NCBI GenBank assembly: GCA_019689955.1
Contig: JADGGM010000123.1
Span: 1-7,703, forward strand
Origin: Gemmatimonadaceae bacterium
GTDB lineage: Bacteria; Gemmatimonadota; Gemmatimonadetes; Gemmatimonadales; Gemmatimonadaceae
Reading direction: 5' to 3'
Length of the DNA stretch: 7,703 bases
Shown here: positions 6,611 through 7,703 of the stretch, one piece after another
Position numbering within the stretch: position 1 is the first letter of the stretch
Layout: each line of letters opens with the position of its first letter
Position numbers and translations under genes: made by a program
Notes under the pieces: generated by a model
The model's database searches: none
Seen by the model: the letters and a program-made list of their open reading frames with translations, nothing else
Told to the model about the DNA's origin: nothing

Positions 6611-6751
6611 ATGACGCCGCAACTGGAGAAGGATGAGTACATCTCTCCCGCGATCATTCACCAGGGAAAGATGGTGAAGCGGACGCTTGGCGGGATCTTC
6701 CAGCCGCTGCTGGAGCTGCAGGGGACCTTCATCTTCCGCTGGGGGTTCTGA
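6611..6751 (+). CDS. Lasso peptide precursor (A)
   Basis: A 46-residue precursor: leader of 26 residues and core of 20. The leader carries the B1 recognition motif Y10-I-S-P13-A-I15, then G19, and T25 as second-last residue. Relative to the cut these are Y(-17), P(-14), I(-12) and T(-2), the same positions as in characterised split-B1/B2 lasso leaders. Cleavage is predicted between L26 and G27. The core GGIFQPLLELQGTFIFRWGF begins with Gly and has its only acidic residue, Glu, at position 9, so a Gly1-Glu9 nine-residue ring and an eleven-residue tail follow. The tail is aromatic-rich (F14, F16, W18, F20), and F14, F16, R17 or W18 could act as plugs. The alternative cut before the second Gly would give an eight-residue ring, but the T(-2) rule favours the first. 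The gene lies after its enzymes rather than before them, with a strong ribosome binding site. The small size means no domain-level check is possible, yet leader, core and context agree. Confidence 0.92.
   Translation: MTPQLEKDEYISPAIIHQGKMVKRTLGGIFQPLLELQGTFIFRWGF
6689..6748 (+). other. Predicted mature lasso core peptide
   Basis: Codons 27-46 of the precursor. From the residues I calculate a linear monoisotopic mass near 2325.23 Da and, after loss of one water on ring closure, about 2307.22 Da ([M+H]+ about 2308.23, [M+2H]2+ about 1154.62). The threaded product would have one positive side chain (R17), no free acidic side chain once Glu9 is used, and no Cys, so no disulfide (class II lasso). 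Confidence 0.75.
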
Positions 6752-6752
6752 G

Positions 6753-6812
6753 GACGGACTGAGACGGGGTCGGGGGCATCCCGGGATGCCGTCGGCCCCG
6801 TCTCACACCGTC
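6753..6812. terminator. Long inverted repeat between convergent genes, likely bidirectional terminator
   Basis: An almost continuous stem fills the 63 nt between the precursor stop and the receptor stop. From outside in: GACGG (6753-6757) pairs with CCGTC (6808-6812); a 2x2 internal loop; TGAGACGGGG (6760-6769) pairs with CCCCGTCTCA (6796-6805); four pairs including two G-U (6770-6773 with 6792-6795); one G-G mismatch; then the palindrome GGCATCCCGGGATGCC (6775-6790), leaving a CCGG tip. Being symmetric it can act on both transcripts. There is no T-run on either side, so it may work with Rho or as a 3' end stabiliser rather than as a classic intrinsic terminator. Confidence 0.65.
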
Positions 6813-6814
6813 GG

Positions 6815-7703
6815 TCAGTACCTGAGGTGTGTCCCGAGCACCGTCGTGCGCCCCGGGAGCACGTAGACGTCGTTCTGCTCGACGGCGTGCGACCCCGTGA
6901 GGTTCTCCACGGAGAGGAAGATGTCCAGGCGGTCGGTGAGGCGGTGGTTCACGGTCAGGCCGACCTTGGTGAACCCGGGATACGAGCGCAGGTAGTCGCG
7001 CTGCGACGGGCGGCGGGGTTGTCCTCCATAGCGGGTGCCGTACAGCGCGAGGTAGTCGTAGTCGGTCCACGACCCGGTGTGCACGAAGAACAGCTCGAGG
7101 TCGGTGCTCGGCCGCGGGATCACTCTGATGCCGCCGCCGCTCGTGACCCGCGGTGTGGCGTGTGGGCGGTCGCCGACCCGCAGGTCTCCGGTGTACTCGG
7201 CGCTCAGCGCCTCGACGCGGCTGTCCATGACCGTCACTTCACCGCGCAGCGCCACCGCCTTCACCGGGCTGAAGGTGCCATCGAGCTCCCACCCGGTGTT
7301 TCGGATGCTGCCGGCGTTCTGGTACATGTATGCGGGCGTGGCCGATGCATCCAGGGGCACGAGGTCGATCAGATCGCGCGCGGTCTGATCGTAGTAGGTG
7401 GCACTGAACGATCCCCACGGCCCGAAGGCGAGGTCGACGCCCGCATCGGCCCCGGTTTGCCATTCCGGGCCGATCGCCGGGTTCGGGAGGACCGTACCTT
7501 GCGCGCTCATCCCTCCATCTCTGGCCCCGCTGATCGGCGGGCGAATCCCCTTGCCGTACGCCGCGCGGAACTTGGCCTGCACTGTGCCGAGCTGCCGGAC
7601 ATACGCCGCGCCGATCCGCGGCGCGAGCGTCGTGCGGTACTGGCGGCCGACGTTCGGGGCGCGATCCCCTCGCAGCCCCGCGGTGATGAAGAGCGCGCCC
7701 CGG
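6815..7703 (-). CDS. TonB-dependent receptor, C-terminal beta-barrel (partial)
   Basis: The frame stays open from the stop at 6815 to the window edge (at least 295 residues), so this is the C-terminal part of a longer gene; the GTG at 7582 is internal. It reads as an outer-membrane beta-barrel of the TonB-dependent family: ALFITAGLRGD, LAPRIGAAYVRQ, AKFRAAYGKGIRPP, TGADAGVDLAFG, FSATYYDQTARDLIDLV, a NTGWELDGTFSPV strand-turn, and VGLTVNHRLTDRLDIFLSVENLTG near the end, finishing in an aromatic residue (HLRY). Alternating polar/aromatic strands and the GIRPP and VENLTG patterns are typical of the family. The plug and TonB box would lie beyond the window. Substrates of such receptors include siderophores, cobalamin and peptides; this fragment does not show which. 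It faces the lasso precursor tail-to-tail and so is not in the same operon. Confidence 0.88.
   Translation of the reverse strand, partial: RGALFITAGLRGDRAPNVGRQYRTTLAPRIGAAYVRQLGTVQAKFRAAYGKGIRPPISGARDGGMSAQGTVLPNPAIGPEWQTGADAGVDLAFGPWGSFSATYYDQTARDLIDLVPLDASATPAYMYQNAGSIRNTGWELDGTFSPVKAVALRGEVTVMDSRVEALSAEYTGDLRVGDRPHATPRVTSGGGIRVIPRPSTDLELFFVHTGSWTDYDYLALYGTRYGGQPRRPSQRDYLRSYPGFTKVGLTVNHRLTDRLDIFLSVENLTGSHAVEQNDVYVLPGRTTVLGTHLRY

Noticed and set aside
6692..6748. Core beginning at the second Gly with an eight-residue ring
   Set aside because: It would also place Glu at an allowed ring position (8), but then Thr would be at -3 instead of -2, and Tyr and Pro would shift from -17 and -14.

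Overview
The window comes from a GC-rich, Gram-negative bacterium. The direct evidence is the very high GC at third codon positions and a TonB-dependent outer-membrane receptor. The look of the DUF5715-type protein and of the AraC-like regulator suggests Gemmatimonadota to me. That assignment is an inference and was not tested.

Layout: 1-203 is a non-coding edge with nothing I can name. 204-785 (+) is a secreted DUF5715/M15-like metallopeptidase. 786-1020 is intergenic, with a hairpin and an AT-rich patch. 1021-1893 (+) is a regulator with a degenerate receiver-like domain and an AraC-type helix-turn-helix. 1894-2041 is a promoter region with two 15-nt direct repeats exactly 20 nt apart. 2042-6430 (+) is a tightly overlapping four-gene operon: B1 (PqqD-like leader-binding protein), D (ABC exporter), B2 (Cys-His-Asp leader peptidase) and C (asparagine-synthetase-like lasso cyclase). 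After a 180-nt gap with its own hairpin comes the 46-codon lasso peptide precursor A (6611-6751). A nearly continuous inverted repeat fills the 63-nt space between A and a convergent TonB-dependent receptor (6815 to the window edge, minus strand, truncated).

The central system is a complete lasso peptide (class II RiPP) gene cluster in the unusual order B1-D-B2-C-A. B1 should bind the leader through Y(-17), P(-14) and I(-12). B2 should cut after T-L, leaving an N-terminal glycine. C should activate the Glu9 side chain and close a nine-residue Gly1-Glu9 macrolactam ring around the tail, and D should export the product. The predicted core is GGIFQPLLELQGTFIFRWGF. The AraC-like regulator just upstream is the natural candidate for binding the tandem repeats in front of B1. 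The convergent TonB receptor may or may not be linked to the peptide. No lasso isopeptidase gene is visible in the window.
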